From Gigaspora rosea (Eukaryota; Glomeromycota; Glomeromycetes; Diversisporales; Gigasporaceae): a DNA stretch of 64,000 bases. Location: positions 617,286 through 681,285 of the forward strand of contig QKWP01000036.1 in assembly GCA_003550325.1 (NCBI GenBank), given 5' to 3'. The stretch's first letter is position 1, and each line of letters opens with the position of its first letter. Under the pieces are notes generated by a model. That model worked only from the letters and a program-made list of their open reading frames with translations, ran no database searches and was not told the DNA's origin. This document shows, in pieces, positions 24,138 to 36,453 of the stretch. A program made the position numbers and the translations under genes.

Positions 24138-27100
24138 ATGGCAGGTACTTCGAATGAATTGAATGAATCAATTAGCAATAGTATTGAAGCAGTAATTAAA
24201 CGTATTAATAATGAAGGAAATGAAGTTATTAAAAAATATGAATATAATTTATTTAGCAATTTAATGTTAATTAGGAGTGGTCGCTTTGGTAATATTTGCA
24301 AAGCGACGTGGGAAAATTCTACGATTGTTCTTAAAAATATAACCATTGACACTAGTATAATCGATAGCGAAATAATTAATGAAATTAAAAATGCAATTAA
24401 TACCAATAAAATCATTTCTTTTGATGATACTATTGTTGATAATAAATTCATCATTAGCAATGCGATTAAATTGTTCATTAATGAGGTATATATAATTTTA
24501 TTATATGTTTAATTTTTTAGAGTATAGTTTGATAGTTTGATATAATCTATTTTTTTATTTTTTTCCTTGATGTTAGCTTTGGAGATTAGCTGTTGTGCAA
24601 AAACATAAACATCCAAATATTATCCAATTTTATGGAATCACTAATGGTATTTAAACATTTAAAACTTGATAATTATTGTTTAATAACAATATAATGCCTG
24701 TAAATATTTATTATTATTTTAACAGATCCCTTAAACAATCAATTTAACTTAATTTTACAATTTGCTGCGGATGGAAATTTACGCGATTATCTAAAAAGGA
24801 ATAAAACATTGAAATGGACTGATAAATTACGTTATGCACATGATATAGCTAAAGGACTATCATTTTTACATGATAACAAAATTTTTCATAGAGATCTTGT
24901 AAGAACAACTTTATGTAAAATGTGTTTTTAATAATGTATGTTTAATAACTTTTTTTTTTTTGTTTATTAGCATTCAAAAAATATTTTAGTTCATAATCAA
25001 CGAATGCTAATTGCCGATTTTGGATTATCGAAACACATGAATGAAGTAGAAATGTTTAAAGCTAGTGAAATGTTTGGATATTTAGAACCTCAATGCTTTA
25101 TAAATCCTAAATATATATGTGACGAGAGATCTGACATCTATAGTCTTGGAGTAATCTTTTGGGAGATTTCTAGCGGTACGCCACCTTACTATTCCTTCGA
25201 AAATAGAATTGCAATTGTTGTTCATATTATCAAAGAAGGCAGGGAAACTCCCGTTGAGAACACACCAAATGATTATGTTAACCTTTATCAGCGTTGTTGG
25301 GATCAAGATCCTGAGAAACGCCCGGAAATTAAAATTGTTCTTAAAGAATTAAAAAATATGCGACTTTCTTTAATTGACGACCAAAAGACTTCCCATGAAA
25401 AATGGATTGAAAGTAAAATCATTGAAGGGAAAATTAATGAGTATAATATTGATGAATTTGAAGATTATAAACTGATCAGTAGTGGTGCTACAAGTAAAGT
25501 TTATAGAGCAAGATATAAAAGTACAAAAAATTTATGTGCATTGAAGTTTATTGAAAAAAATAATCATACTAACAAAGAACTTGTAAATGAGGTATGTAAT
25601 ATTTTAAAAGGTTATTAGGTAAATATTTTTGTTACATGCTAAAATTCTCAATTTTAACATACATTATGCAGCTATATCATATGCTTTCTATAGAATCTCA
25701 TGAGAATATTATTAAATTTCATGGTATCTCATATGAAATAGATAGAAGGGATCCAAATGTAGTTGAATATGTACTTATTCTTGAGTATGCTGATAATGGA
25801 ACTTTAAGAGACTATTTGCATCAAAATTCGACTAAAATCGAATGGGAATTAAAAGTTCAATTTGCAATTCAACTCGTTGAAGCCGTTAAATGGTTGCATG
25901 CTCATAATATTGTTCACGGTGATTTGGTAAATTTTATGATTAACTATGTTTCGTATAATTACTGTATAAGTTTAATAAAGTTTGATAAAATTTTGTTCCT
26001 TATCTTAAAGCATCCTAATAATATACTTATTCACCAAGAAACTTTAAAATTAGCTGACTTTGGATTATCACGACGTGTCATTGAATCTTCAATGTCTCAA
26101 ACAACAAGTGAAGTTTTCGGAGTCATCCCCTATATTGATCCTCAATGTTTCATAAAGGAACAAAGCAAAAATGTAAAGTTTCGCAGATATAGAAAGAATA
26201 AGAAATCAGATATTTACAGCATTGGGGTAATTCTTTGGGAAATATCAACGGAAAAACAACCTTTTAAGAATTTAGATCCAGTAAGTCTACCAGCTAAGAT
26301 AAGAGACGAAGGGTTACGAGAAAAACCAAATGCTGATACACCTCATGAATATGTTACGATTTATAAGAGCATGTTTATAATTATTTATAGTTTATAGTTT
26401 ATTTTTATACCTTTTATTCATAAGTATTTGACTTTTTAGAATGTTGGGAAAGTTTGCAGGATAATCGACCATCAATCGAAGAAGTAGCTATGATGTTCGA
26501 AGACTTTATTATTGGAGACATCACGGAAAATGACAATTTTGATATTTTCGATATTTCAGGATTTGAAGAATTTATTACAAACGCTTTAGGAAAAATAAAT
26601 TTCAATATTAAATTGGATGCCACAGCATTTGGTCAGGATGAAATGACTTGTTTTGTATATGATCTATATTCGAACTATTTAATGAAGGTAAATCAGTTAG
26701 GGATATAATAATCAATTACATATCTCAAAATAATAAATCAAATGAAGAAGTTTTTCAATGGTTATTAGAAAATAACACTCACCCAAGGAATAATTGCCTA
26801 CTTGGATTATTTTATCGTTGGAACATTGGCACAGATGAAGATATCATAGAAATTCTTAATTTATTTGTTGCTGCTGCAAATAAAGGAGATGCCAATGCAC
26901 AATATTTTGCTGGGAGGTGCTATGCAGAAGGTTTTGGCACTCATAAGAATAAGAAAAAGGCAATTGAATGGTACACTAAGGCAGCCGAAAATAAATGTGC
27001 AGCAGCGGAACATATGCTTGGAGAGTATTTTTATAAACTTAGAAGATATAACAAAGCATTTTATTATCTCAAAAGAGCAACTGAAAATGGAAATTACAAA

Positions 27101-27352
27101 GCATTGAATACCTTAGGATTATGTTATCAAAGAGGTCAAGGGACAAACATTAATGCGGTTGAAGGATTTAGATCATTTAAAAGGGCGGCATTATGGGGAC
27201 TACCTACTTCACAATATGAACTTGGAAATTGTTACGAATACGGTATAGGAACAGAAATAAATTTGAAAGAAGCATTAATATGGTACCAAAAGGCTACAGA
27301 TGCAAATCCTAATTATCTAATTCACGAGAAACGAGCCAAATTAAAATTTTAA
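24138..27352 (+). CDS. Tandem two-domain TKL-type kinase with Sel1 repeats
   Basis: Predicted cytosolic signalling kinase. Exons 24138-24485, 24577-24646, 24726-24898, 24971-25591, 25672-25926, 26011-26368 and 26440-27352. Domain 1: glycine loop SGRFGNI, Lys66 in VLK, HRDLHSKN (Asp196), DFG at 213-215, and SDIYSLGVIFWE. Domain 2: loop SSGATSKV, ALK, HGDLHPNN (HRD arginine replaced by glycine), DFG, and SDIYSIGVILWE. A linker follows, then four Sel1 repeats (NAQYFAGRCYAEGFG, ALNTLGLCYQRGQG, SQYELGNCYEYGIG and one weaker). The sixth intron (26369-26439) needs a GC donor (GCATGT). One base is missing near 26699-26701 (G run) between the linker and the Sel1 part. Allowing for it gives about 912 aa. 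The stop upstream at 23963-23965 and 172 bp of spacer separate it from the MACPF-like gene. Confidence 0.8.
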
Positions 27353-28646
27353 GATAATTATTAATTCAAACCAAAAATTTTTCCCAAACCATTTTACAAG
27401 TATTTTATATTAGATGAATACCAAATTGATCTATCCTAATTTTATGAGACATCCAAAATTTTTATTTAGCATCACATAAAATTTGATTCTATAAAACCAT
27501 TTAGGAACTGAATATTTAAATTCAAAATCAAGATTGCGAATGCCTTTGTATTTTTATTATAAATGGTATCTATTTTAGTGATGTTTTTATTATACATACA
27601 GTTACAGCTTAAAAAATGTCATTATATTCATTTTTTTAGAGTTAATCTCATTAAATAATCTCTTTCATCATAACAATTATGTACACGTTTTTTATATTCA
27701 AGATGAATGTTTCAAAAAGAAATCTTTATTTTTCTTTGTATTATTACTGTTTTAAAATTTTGAATCCCTCTAAAAATTATCATCAAAAAAAAAAAAAAGA
27801 TCTCTGATTTCTTAAAACTACTCCGATATCGCAATATGAAATTATCATATTGGAGTGGATTTAAGAAATCGAAAATCACTAGAAATCAACTAACAACCAG
27901 TGTTGAAAATTCAGCATAAAATTGCACATTAACAGATTTTGATGTGCTATAGTGCACATAAAATTTTTTAAATATGTGCACAAAATATTTATTAAATAAC
28001 AGCAAGCAATGTTAAAATATTATTATTATTAATCATCTAATTATGCAAACATAATCTAATTCATTAACTTTTATCATAATGTTAATGATGATAAGTACGA
28101 AGTGCCCAATGATTATAAGCTTTTTTCGAAATAAAAAGAATCTAAAGAAGGACAATTCATAACAACCATAAGATGATTATTAAGAGTCTCTATTGAGATT
28201 TGATTTATAATATGTTTTAATTAACTTTTGCTAAGAAAATACTCTTTCAATATCTGCATTTGAACTGGAAAATAAGCAAATTGCTACTAATTGGAAATAT
28301 TCGGATAGTCAATTTTAAATAAAGTATGAGTAAAAATTTGTTCCCAGATTTCAAGAAAAGTAAAAGTTCGATAATTCTTCAAGAATAATTTTACTAAACT
28401 ACTTCCTTGTATCAGACATCTTTATTTAAAATAGCTTTAAATATTTTGTTGGCTTTGTTTTTGATGTTCCGTAAAATTCTCCAAGCAAATTGATTTCCTT
28501 TTTATTATAATGAACTAGATCTCGATCTTGTTTTGGTAATTTTTTATGATCAAATATTAGTATAGAAGAATATAGATTTGAGATAGGAAATCTTTTTTTA
28601 AACTTTTAATTACTGTATTTTCAAAATCTGGTATAAAAGTAATAAC
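27353..28646. other. Gene-free AT-rich spacer
   Basis: No coding potential recognised. The only structure is the inverted repeat at 27806-27870. Confidence 0.5.
27806..27870. repeat. Small inverted repeat
   Basis: GATTTCTTAAAACTACTCC (27806 on) pairs with GGAGTGGATTTAAGAAATC (ending 27870): arms of about 24 bp with three mismatches and a 17-bp loop. Confidence 0.6.
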
Positions 28647-28775
28647 TACGGTGTACCATAGGTACACAAAGTGACATAATTTGTGTTTTATTGTTTTAGC
28701 GTTTTAGTGTTTTAGTGTTTTAGTGCTAAAATTATTACTATAAAAGGAAATTATTACCTAATTTGGAAATAAAAT

Positions 28776-29497
28776 TTTGTAATTTTGTGATTTTGTGATT
28801 TTGCGATTTTGTGATTACTATATAAGGAAATCATTACCAAATTTGGAAATAAAATTTTGATTTTGTGATTTTGCGATTTTGCAATTTTGTGATTACTACA
28901 AAAGGAAATTATTACATAATTAGGAAATAAAATTTTGTGATTTTGTGATTTTATAATTTTGCAATTTTGCGATTTTGTGATTTTGTAATTTTGTGATTTT
29001 GTAATTTTGCAATTTTGCGATTTTGTAATTTTGTTATTTTGTGATTTTGCAATTTTGCAATTTTGCAATTTTGTGATTTGGCGATTTTATGATTTTGTGA
29101 TTTTGTTGCAATTTTGTAATTTGGCGATTTTGTGATTTTGTGATTTTGCAATTTTGTGATTTTGCAATTTTTTAATTTTGTAATTTTGTGATTTTTGTAA
29201 TTTTGCTAATTTTGTAATTTTGCAATTTTGTGATTTTATAATTTTGTGATTTCATGATTTTGTGATTTTGTGATTTTGTGATTTTTGTATTTTGCAATTT
29301 TGCGATTTTGTGATTTTTTGATTTTGTGATTTGGTAATTTTTGTAATTTTATAATTTTGTAATTTTTTGATTTTGTGATTTAGTAATTTATAATTTTATA
29401 ATTGGTAATTTTGTAATTTTATGATTTTGTAATTTTGTGATTTTGTAATTTTGGGATTTTGTGATTTTGTGATTTTTTGATTTTGTGATTTTGTAAT
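28776..29497. repeat. Left microsatellite arm
   Basis: Array of ATTTTGTGA / ATTTTGCA words, about 9-10 bp each, interrupted only by short variants and by subterminal units at about 28816 and 28893. Long lysine/asparagine/glutamine ORFs on the opposite strand are by-products. Confidence 0.9.
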
Positions 29498-29500
29498 AAG

Positions 29501-29671
29501 TATTATTCAAATTCAGATTGGAATAATTATTTTTCAAAAGAAATTATTTTAGAATTAAATATAATTATTTCAAAAATTTTATTGAATTTAGAACAAAAAG
29601 AAATTAATATTGTAAATTCTAAAAAAATTTATAATATTTTAAAAAATTTTAGATATCAAAATTATAATTAA
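29501..29671 (+). pseudogene. Open 3' coding remnant in element core
   Basis: 56 codons without a stop, then TAA at 29669-29671, reading SDWNNYFSKEIILELN and on to KKIYNILKNFRYQNYN. Composition is protein-like although AT-rich. There is no ATG; upstream it runs into the microsatellite arm. Possibly the C-terminal tail of the element's lost protein. Not assignable to a family. Confidence 0.3.
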
Positions 29672-30216
29672 TTACTAAATTCAAAAATTATTAAATTATA
29701 ATTTTAGATTATATTAACTATCTATATAACAGTTTTTTGAATTTTATAATTAATTTTTTTGTAAAATTTTTATAGCTTGTTACTAAAATTTATATAATAG
29801 TTTATAATAAATTTTAAAATTTTAAATCTATAATATAGATAATTTTATTATTTAAGTATTTGTTATATAATAATTAACTATATAAATATTAAAAATAATT
29901 TATAATATAGTTTTATATAAATTTTTATATAAAACTATATATTATAAATAATATATGATCTTGAACAATCTATATAAGGTCATGATTAAAAAAGTGCTAA
30001 TATAGGCCCTTTTTTAAAAACTTTATATTGTATTTGAAAGTAGGTATCGAGTAAAAAGAGTTATATTTGAAAACAGCTAACTGAATAGGTTATATTTAAA
30101 AAATACTAATAGAAGAAGTTTTATAAATCTTATATTTAAATGTGTCTTTGTTAGTATTTATTTGTATTGTTGTAGCTTTTTATAATTTTTGAATTACTTT
30201 TTAATAAGATTAATAA

Positions 30217-30446
30217 TTGTCATGGCTGAAGCGGGAAATAGCTGAAGCTGGAAATTTTAAATATTTTAATATGAAATTTACAAAAAATTTTGGAATGCAT
30301 TTTGTACAAATTTTTTTATAGTTAGATTAGAATTTAGGGTTAGGGTTTATAATAAAAGAGTATAGTTAAATTTTATCAGGGCTTATAGTTTTAAATTGAG
30401 ACCTCTAATTTCTAGCTTCAGCCATTTCCAGCTTTAGCCGCGACAA
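30217..30446. mobile_element. Harbinger-like MITE nested in the element core
   Basis: Ends TTGTCATGGCTGAAGCGGGA and its inverted partner finishing CGCGACAA, about 40-bp imperfect terminal repeats, flanked by TAA on both sides (30214-30216, 30447-30449). A TWA target duplication is the PIF/Harbinger signature. A truncated relative lies at 42236-42290. The chance phrase TTAGGGTTAGGG inside is not a telomere. Confidence 0.6.
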
Positions 30447-30577
30447 TAATTTATAAAAAAATATACTTTATATAACTATATAGTTTTTTTTATAGACAAG
30501 ATAATTAAATTTTATTGAAATATAGTAGAGTTAGTTAATTAAATATTAAAATAGCTGCATTATATAGTAGTACTAAA

Positions 30578-32276
30578 ATTACAAAATTACAAAAATTACA
30601 AAATCTCAAAATTACTAAATTTTATTGAGATTTAGTAGAGTTAGTTAATTAAATATTAAAATAGTTGCATTATATAGTAGTACTAAAATTACAAAATTAC
30701 AAAATAACAAAAATTACAAAATCACAAAATCACAAAATTACAAAATTGCAAAATTCAGAACTACAATTACAAAATTAAATTCACAAAAATCACAAAATTA
30801 CTGCAAAATTACAAAATTATAAAATTACAAAATTACATAATTACAATATTATAAAATTATGAAATTGCAAAATTACAAAATCACAAAATCACAAAATTAC
30901 TAAAATTACCAAATTACAAAATTACAAAATCATAAAATTACAAAAATTACCAAATCACAAAATCAAAAAATCACAAAATTACAAAATTACAAAATTACAA
31001 AATTACAAAATCATAAAATTACAAAATTACCAATTATAAAATTACAAATTACCAAATCACAAAATCACAAAATTACAAAATCATAAAATTACAAAAATTA
31101 CCAAATCACAAAATCAAAAAATCACAAAATTACAAAATTACAAAATTACAAAATTACAAAATCATAAAATTACAAAATTACCAATTATAAAATTACAAAT
31201 TACCAAATCACAAAATCACAAAATTACAAAATCATAAAATTACAAAAATTACCAAATCACAAAATCAAAAAATCACAAAATTACAAAATTACAAAATTAC
31301 AAAATTACAAAATCATAAAATTACAAAATTACCAATTATAAAATTACAAATTACCAAATCACAAAATCACAAAATTACAAAATCATAAAATTACAAAAAT
31401 TACCAAATCACAAAATCAAAAAATCACAAAATCAAAAAATCACAAAATCAAAAAATCACAAAATCACAAAATCACAAAATTACAAAATTATAAAATCACA
31501 AAATCACAAAATTGCAAAAATCACAAAAATCACAAAATCACAAAATTACAAAATCATAAAATCACAAAATCATAAAATCACTAATTGCAAAATTACAAAA
31601 TCAAAAAATTGCAAAATTACAAAAATCGCAAAATTACAAAATTAAAAAATCACAAAATCATAAAATCACAAAATTGCAAAATCACAAAATTGCAAAATCA
31701 CAAAATCACAATATCATAAAATCGCAAAATCACAAAATTGCAAAATTATAAAATTGCAAAATCATAAAATCACAAAATCATAAAATTGCCAAATCACAAA
31801 ATTGCAAAATTGCAAAATCATGAAATGCAAAATCACAAAATTGCAAAATCACAAAATTGCAAAATCACAAAATTGCAAAATCACAAAATTACAAAACCAT
31901 AAAATCTCCAAATTACAAAATTGCAAAATCACAAAATTGCAAAATCACAAAATCACAAAATCATAAAATCGCCAAATCACAAAATTGCAAATTTGCAAAA
32001 TTGCAAAATCACAAAATCACAAAATCACAAAATTGCAAATTACAAAATCACAAAATTACAAAATCACAAAATCGCAAAATTGCAAAATTATAAAATCACA
32101 AAATCACAAAATTTTATTTCCAAATTAGGTAATAATTTCCTTTTATAGTAATCACAAAATTGCAAAATCGCAAAATCACAAAATCACAAAATTTTATTTT
32201 CAAATTTGGTAATAATTTTCTTATATAGTAATCACAAAATCGCAAAATCACAAAATCACAAAATTACACAATTTTA
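30578..32276. repeat. Right microsatellite arm
   Basis: Complement-type array (AAAATTACA, AAAATCACA, AAAATTGCA words), more than twice the length of the left arm. A unit of about 110 bp starting ATTGARATWTAGTAGAG is duplicated just inside the arm (30513 and 30623). Confidence 0.9.
30931..31433. repeat. 151-bp higher-order repeat
   Basis: The phrase CATAAAATTACAAAAATTAC starts at 30931, 31082, 31233 and 31384, exactly 151 bp apart each time, with the intervening word order preserved. A recent segmental amplification within the simple array. Confidence 0.85.
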
Positions 32277-32730
32277 TTTCCAAATTGGGTAATAATTTCC
32301 TTTTATAGTAATAATTTTAGCACTAAAACACTAAAAACATTAAACCACTAAAACGCTAAAACAATACAAACACAAATTATGTCACTTTGTGTACCTATGG
32401 TACACCGTAAATAACATCTAATAGAAGATCAATATAAAACATTTCAATTTCAATAAATTGTGTTTGAATTGGCTCAATAGTTATATTAATATGATCTTAA
32501 ATTCAGAAAATGTAATATAATTTGATTGAAATATTTAAATTAGTTTTTTAAGAATATAAAAAAATTTGCTAGGAATTTTGTTGCAAAAATAAAATTCTCA
32601 TCCATTCATGAAAGTTTATCTAAAACTTCTTTTCTTACTAGCATTTTAAAAAGAGCTTCTATAATTGAATCAATAATTTGGTAAAAATTCTTAATCGCAT
32701 TAAAAAATGAAACCAACATGTTTTAATAAT

Positions 32731-32965
32731 ATTAAGTATAGCTAATTCTGGATTATCTAAATAATTTTGAAATATGGGTATGGGCAGGGTTGGCAATGGA
32801 CTATGATGGTCTCTGAAAAAGATTCAATAGACATTGTCTATTGGTATCTGCTAAGCCACTTTTTGGTCCATTGGCCAACCCTGGGTACGGGACTATGTAG
32901 ATTTTATAAATAAAAATTAAGTATAGCTAATTCTGGATCATCTAAATAATTTTGAAATATGGGTT
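32731..32965. repeat. Local direct duplication flanking a MITE
   Basis: ATTAAGTATAGCTAATTCTG with its following 30 bp occurs at 32731 and 32916; CTATGTARAYTTTATAAATA occurs at about 32893 and 32992. This is a 185-bp tandem duplication. Only the first unit carries the hAT MITE. Confidence 0.6.
32785..32883. mobile_element. hAT-type MITE, 99 bp
   Basis: Starts CAGGGTTGGCAATGGAC and ends with the inverse GTCCATTGGCCAACCCTG. Flanked by GGTATGGG (32777-32784) and GGTACGGG (32884-32891), 8-bp duplications differing at one base. CAGGG ends with 8-bp duplications are classic hAT. Confidence 0.75.
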
Positions 32966-33184
32966 TTTGCCTTGAAAATGATCTTACTGACTATGTAAAC
33001 TTTATAAATAAAAATTAAAATTTCTAGCCATTTAGTAATTTGAATTAAATAAATTTTTTTATTTTGTAAAGTTTAGAAAGTTTTACAAAATAAAAAAAAT
33101 TTTATTTGAATGGATTACTTGATGGCTAGAAATTTTAATTTTTAATCATAAAATCTGCATAGTCCTTAAGTGATCAAATAGTAA

Positions 33185-33663
33185 AATTTTATATAAAATA
33201 GGATTTTTAATAATTTTATTAATAAATTACACAAAATGCTACAATTTTCTAAATTTTACTAATTGATTTATACTTCTTACACTAAATAAACTTGTTTAGT
33301 ATCAAAAAACATATATGTATATTCAAATTCAAACTAGCTTGCAAACTTTGGACCAGCCCGGACCAAATAGTTGAGTTTAAGCTTAGTATAAAGTTTAAAA
33401 TAATAAAATTTAAAGTTTGAATCTGGTCTGGACCAGACCAAACCCAAACCCAAATCTAGGAGTACTAGTTTATATAAATGCTAGACTAAACCTAAACATG
33501 TTCTTACAAACTAAACCTAAACTAAACCTGAACCAGCTCTAAAAGTTTAGTACTAAACTATATCTGAACATGGTTTAAAATGTTTAAGTTCAGGTTCAAT
33601 ATTGAACCTGAACCTGAACTTGATCTAAATTCAGTTTAGTTTAGGTTCATAGGAATACTAGAT
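33185..33663 (-). repeat. Dispersed repeat, copy without MITE
   Basis: Reverse complement of 54533-55230. Shared text includes TCAAGTTCAGGTTCAGGTTC, GGTTTGGTCTGG-type sequence and CAATTAGTAAAATTTAGA. It lacks the 181-bp MITE found in the other copy, so it is an empty site. Confidence 0.7.
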
Positions 33664-33970
33664 ATTTTTGAAAATAAGCTACTCCAAAATAAGCTACTCT
33701 CTAATTTTTTTTAAAAATCTCAAAAAATTTGTTAGCAGTTGCTATATATAAAGTCTAAATTTTGCTAATTAAATCTAAAAAGTTCTATTAAGTAAATGTG
33801 TTCAGGACATCAAAATACACTTATAGTAAAAATTTGGTATTATTTGGATAACTTTTTATTCATATATTTTTCAATTTCTTAAAAAATTCAACAATTTAAA
33901 AATAAGCTACTTCTACATTTTTTTGTATAATTTTTTGTCCAAAAAAGATGACTTATTTTCAGAAATATAC
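33661..33970. mobile_element. AAATAAGCTAC-family MITE (candidate)
   Basis: Left end GATATTTTTGAAAATAAGC; right end GACTTATTTTCAGAAATATAC, an imperfect inverted match. Internally the word AAAATAAGCTAC is repeated. About 90 bp (33684-33773) is homologous, inverted, to 52071-52165. Target duplication not certain. Confidence 0.4.
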
Positions 33971-34060
33971 AGAACTAAGTTAATTTGATAAAGAAAAGTA
34001 GATATTTGGGTGAATAGCATAGTAGTTATACTCTGAAATCACAAATTACAAGATTGCTAT

Positions 34061-34843
34061 TGGCCAGTGCGAAAAGATAGATATCTCAATATTTTAATTA
34101 AAAAGTACTACTAATAAAAGTTTTTAAATTATTAATAATATAATTAAAAAATTTTTACAATTGAATAACTATGGTATTAATGATTATTTTGCTTAATTAT
34201 ATTATTTATATTTCTTTTATATAAAAATAGATGAAAGCTAACTTTTTATATAAAAAAAATTACAAAAAAATTGTTTTTAAAAAATTATATTTTAATTAAT
34301 ATTTTAATGAATTTGAAAGTTTAAAGCTTGCTACAACGCATGACTAGCTATAGATTCAAAAAAACTATATTTAAAATTTCATAAAAAAATAATCTCTAGA
34401 TAAAAAGTTATTAAATATTAAAGTTGATGTATTTGTATTAAAAATCATTAATTTACTATATGTATTATATATATTTAATAGTAAAACTAAGTTTAAAAAT
34501 AACTATTAGTAAATTTTTTTTATATTTTATATAAACAAATATTTAAATTTTAAAATAATCTTTTTTATTATCTAATAAAATAAAGTTAAATTAAAAAACT
34601 TAAATTTTATAAAAAAAAATTTTTATTACTATATCACGATCAAATTTATCATTTTTAAATATACTAAAAAGTTATTGCTAAAAATTTTTTTGATTTTTTA
34701 TATAAAATAATTAATTAAATTATATTAACCCCTTTTCTATCTGCTAAAATAATTTTTTAAATTAAAAAAAATTACATTTTATTACTAAAAAAATTACTAT
34801 TAATTTTTATTTGAGGTATCTATCTATCTTTTTGTACTGGCCT
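34061..34843. mobile_element. TIR element, GGCCAGT ends (candidate)
   Basis: Left TGGCCAGTGCGAAAAGATAG mirrors right CTATCTTTTTGTACTGGCC with a few mismatches, and the mirror extends past TATCTCAA/TTGAGGTA. The interior is AT-rich and non-coding. No convincing target duplication beyond 2-3 bp. Confidence 0.5.
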
Positions 34844-36451
34844 ATATTTGAATATATCTAGTAGTAAATAGCAAAATATACTAGTTAATTATACTAATTT
34901 AAAGACTAAAATACTATAAAAAATAAGAACCCAGAATATCAATTGATAGATCTAAAAATATTAAATAGGTAGTTGTTTGGTAGTTCAAAACTTATAGTAT
35001 TGTACTTGATAGCTAAAACCTTGATTTGAATATACAAAATTACAAGATATAATAGAACCCAAGACATCTAGTATAGGGGTAATACTTTACTAAAATTTAG
35101 AAAATAAAAACTATTTTTTGCAATTATCTTAGAATTTAGTAGACCAATTTGAATGAACTTTTTTTTAAAATAAAGCTCTTAATAAGATATATCTGACAAA
35201 AAAAAACTTATTCAATTCTAATTAGATTGCTAATATTTATTATTTAATATCTATTTACTTTGAGGCTTACACCCTACCTTTAGGTAATATATTAGTTAAA
35301 TTTAATTAGCTAAAATTTTTTATTTAAGATAAGATTTGGCCCAACCCCATCTTCTAAAATATTATCTAATAAATGTTAGTACCCTTACTAGATCAAAATT
35401 TATTTAAGTAAATATAGTTTTGTTATTTTTAGCAAATTAGATGAAATTGGCCAAAATCTAGTTATGAACTATATAAGGGTTCTGACATAATAAAAGGCTA
35501 AAATCTAATATGCAAAATACTTCATGAACTATAGTGCTATTTTATTGATGTATAGCATTAGACCAATAAGTTTTTTTGTACCAATAATGCCAGATGGTCC
35601 TTACTAGGAGCTATAAATTGGTGTAGTATTATTATAGAACAGCTTTGGACAATAGGTTGACAATTTATTAAAGCAAAATTATTTAAAATTTATTAAGATC
35701 ACCTACTTTAATTTTTAATTTAAATGTAGTTTGCACCTAAAAAAAATATATAATTATATATTTTTTATACAAATTTATTAATTATAAAGTCTGAACTAAA
35801 CAATTTTGAACATTTGGATATTTTGGATATAAACAAGATCAAAAAAGGCTTTGGATAGCCAAAATATACAACACTAGATTGGAGTGCATACTAGATACTT
35901 GGATGGTTGAAATAGACAAGCTGAGTAGTAGCTAAAAATATTTGAAGTTAATAATATAGTAATACATAGATGAATAGCTTAGCATGCTAGTTTAAGATAT
36001 AGATAGTCTTTCTTCTTTATAATTATGCTGTTTGTATCAAAAAAATTGCTGATTATAAAAGAGTATAATTATAGAAGTTTTTTTATAAGTTTTTTAATAA
36101 ATCGTCTCAAAAATTGAAGTGATTGTATAGGAGTTGTAATTATATAGAAGGTGATTATAAAGGAGGGCTATATAAAAAAATATTTTAAAAGTATTATTAA
36201 TTTTAAAGCAAACTTGTTTACTAAAGATCTTACTACAAAAAAAAACTTATTTTGTTTTAGAAATTTTTATATATAATAGATAAACAACAAATAAATTAAA
36301 AAAATACTATAGCTAATCCTATAATTATTTTTCTGTTTTTGTAATTATGTTAATTGTATATTGAATAAAAGATATAGTTTAGTCAATTTGGCTAAAGTTA
36401 AATATTATATGTGATAATTAGTTTAGTAATTAATCTGAAAAAAGCAACTAT
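34844..36451. other. Featureless AT-rich stretch
   Basis: No readable protein or terminal repeats. Possibly a fully eroded transposon. Confidence 0.5.
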
Positions 36452-36453
36452 TA

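Larger units (their letters stand above)
28647..32409. mobile_element. 3.8-kb palindromic DNA transposon with microsatellite arms
   Basis: Terminal inverted repeats begin TACGGTGTACCATAGGTACA at 28647 and are mirrored at 32409. They stay near-identical for about 55 bp, then continue into matching subterminal units. Flanks carry a perfect 6-bp duplication AATAAC (28641-28646 and 32410-32415). Each arm has three copies of a subterminal unit containing TTTGGAAATAAAATTTTG or its complement, then a long array of 9-bp-type words (ATTTTGTGA left, TCACAAAAT right). The core is about 1.1 kb. A 6-bp duplication with TAC ends recalls, from memory, the IS3EU superfamily; this is unproven. No transposase domain recognised. 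Confidence 0.75.

Noticed and set aside
23892-24512. Single long ORF suggesting the MACPF-like gene continues into the kinase
   Set aside because: A GT-AG intron (23825-23908) shifts the frame so the MACPF-like protein ends at 23963-23965; the kinase has its own ATG at 24138 with a family-typical N terminus.
28754-29151. Minus-strand ORFs rich in K, N, Q, I and S
   Set aside because: They translate the 9-bp microsatellite arm; the same holds for the plus-strand ORFs at 31857-32148.
30330-30350. Telomere-like TTAGGGTTAGGG phrase
   Set aside because: Only two units, inside a Harbinger-like MITE; no array and not at an end.
33661-33773. Colinearity of 33.2-33.8 kb with 52.1 and 54.5-55.2 kb as one ancient unit split by 2.4 kb
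   Set aside because: The 52.1-kb piece is better explained as a small MITE inside a kinase pseudogene unit; the junctions do not match cleanly.
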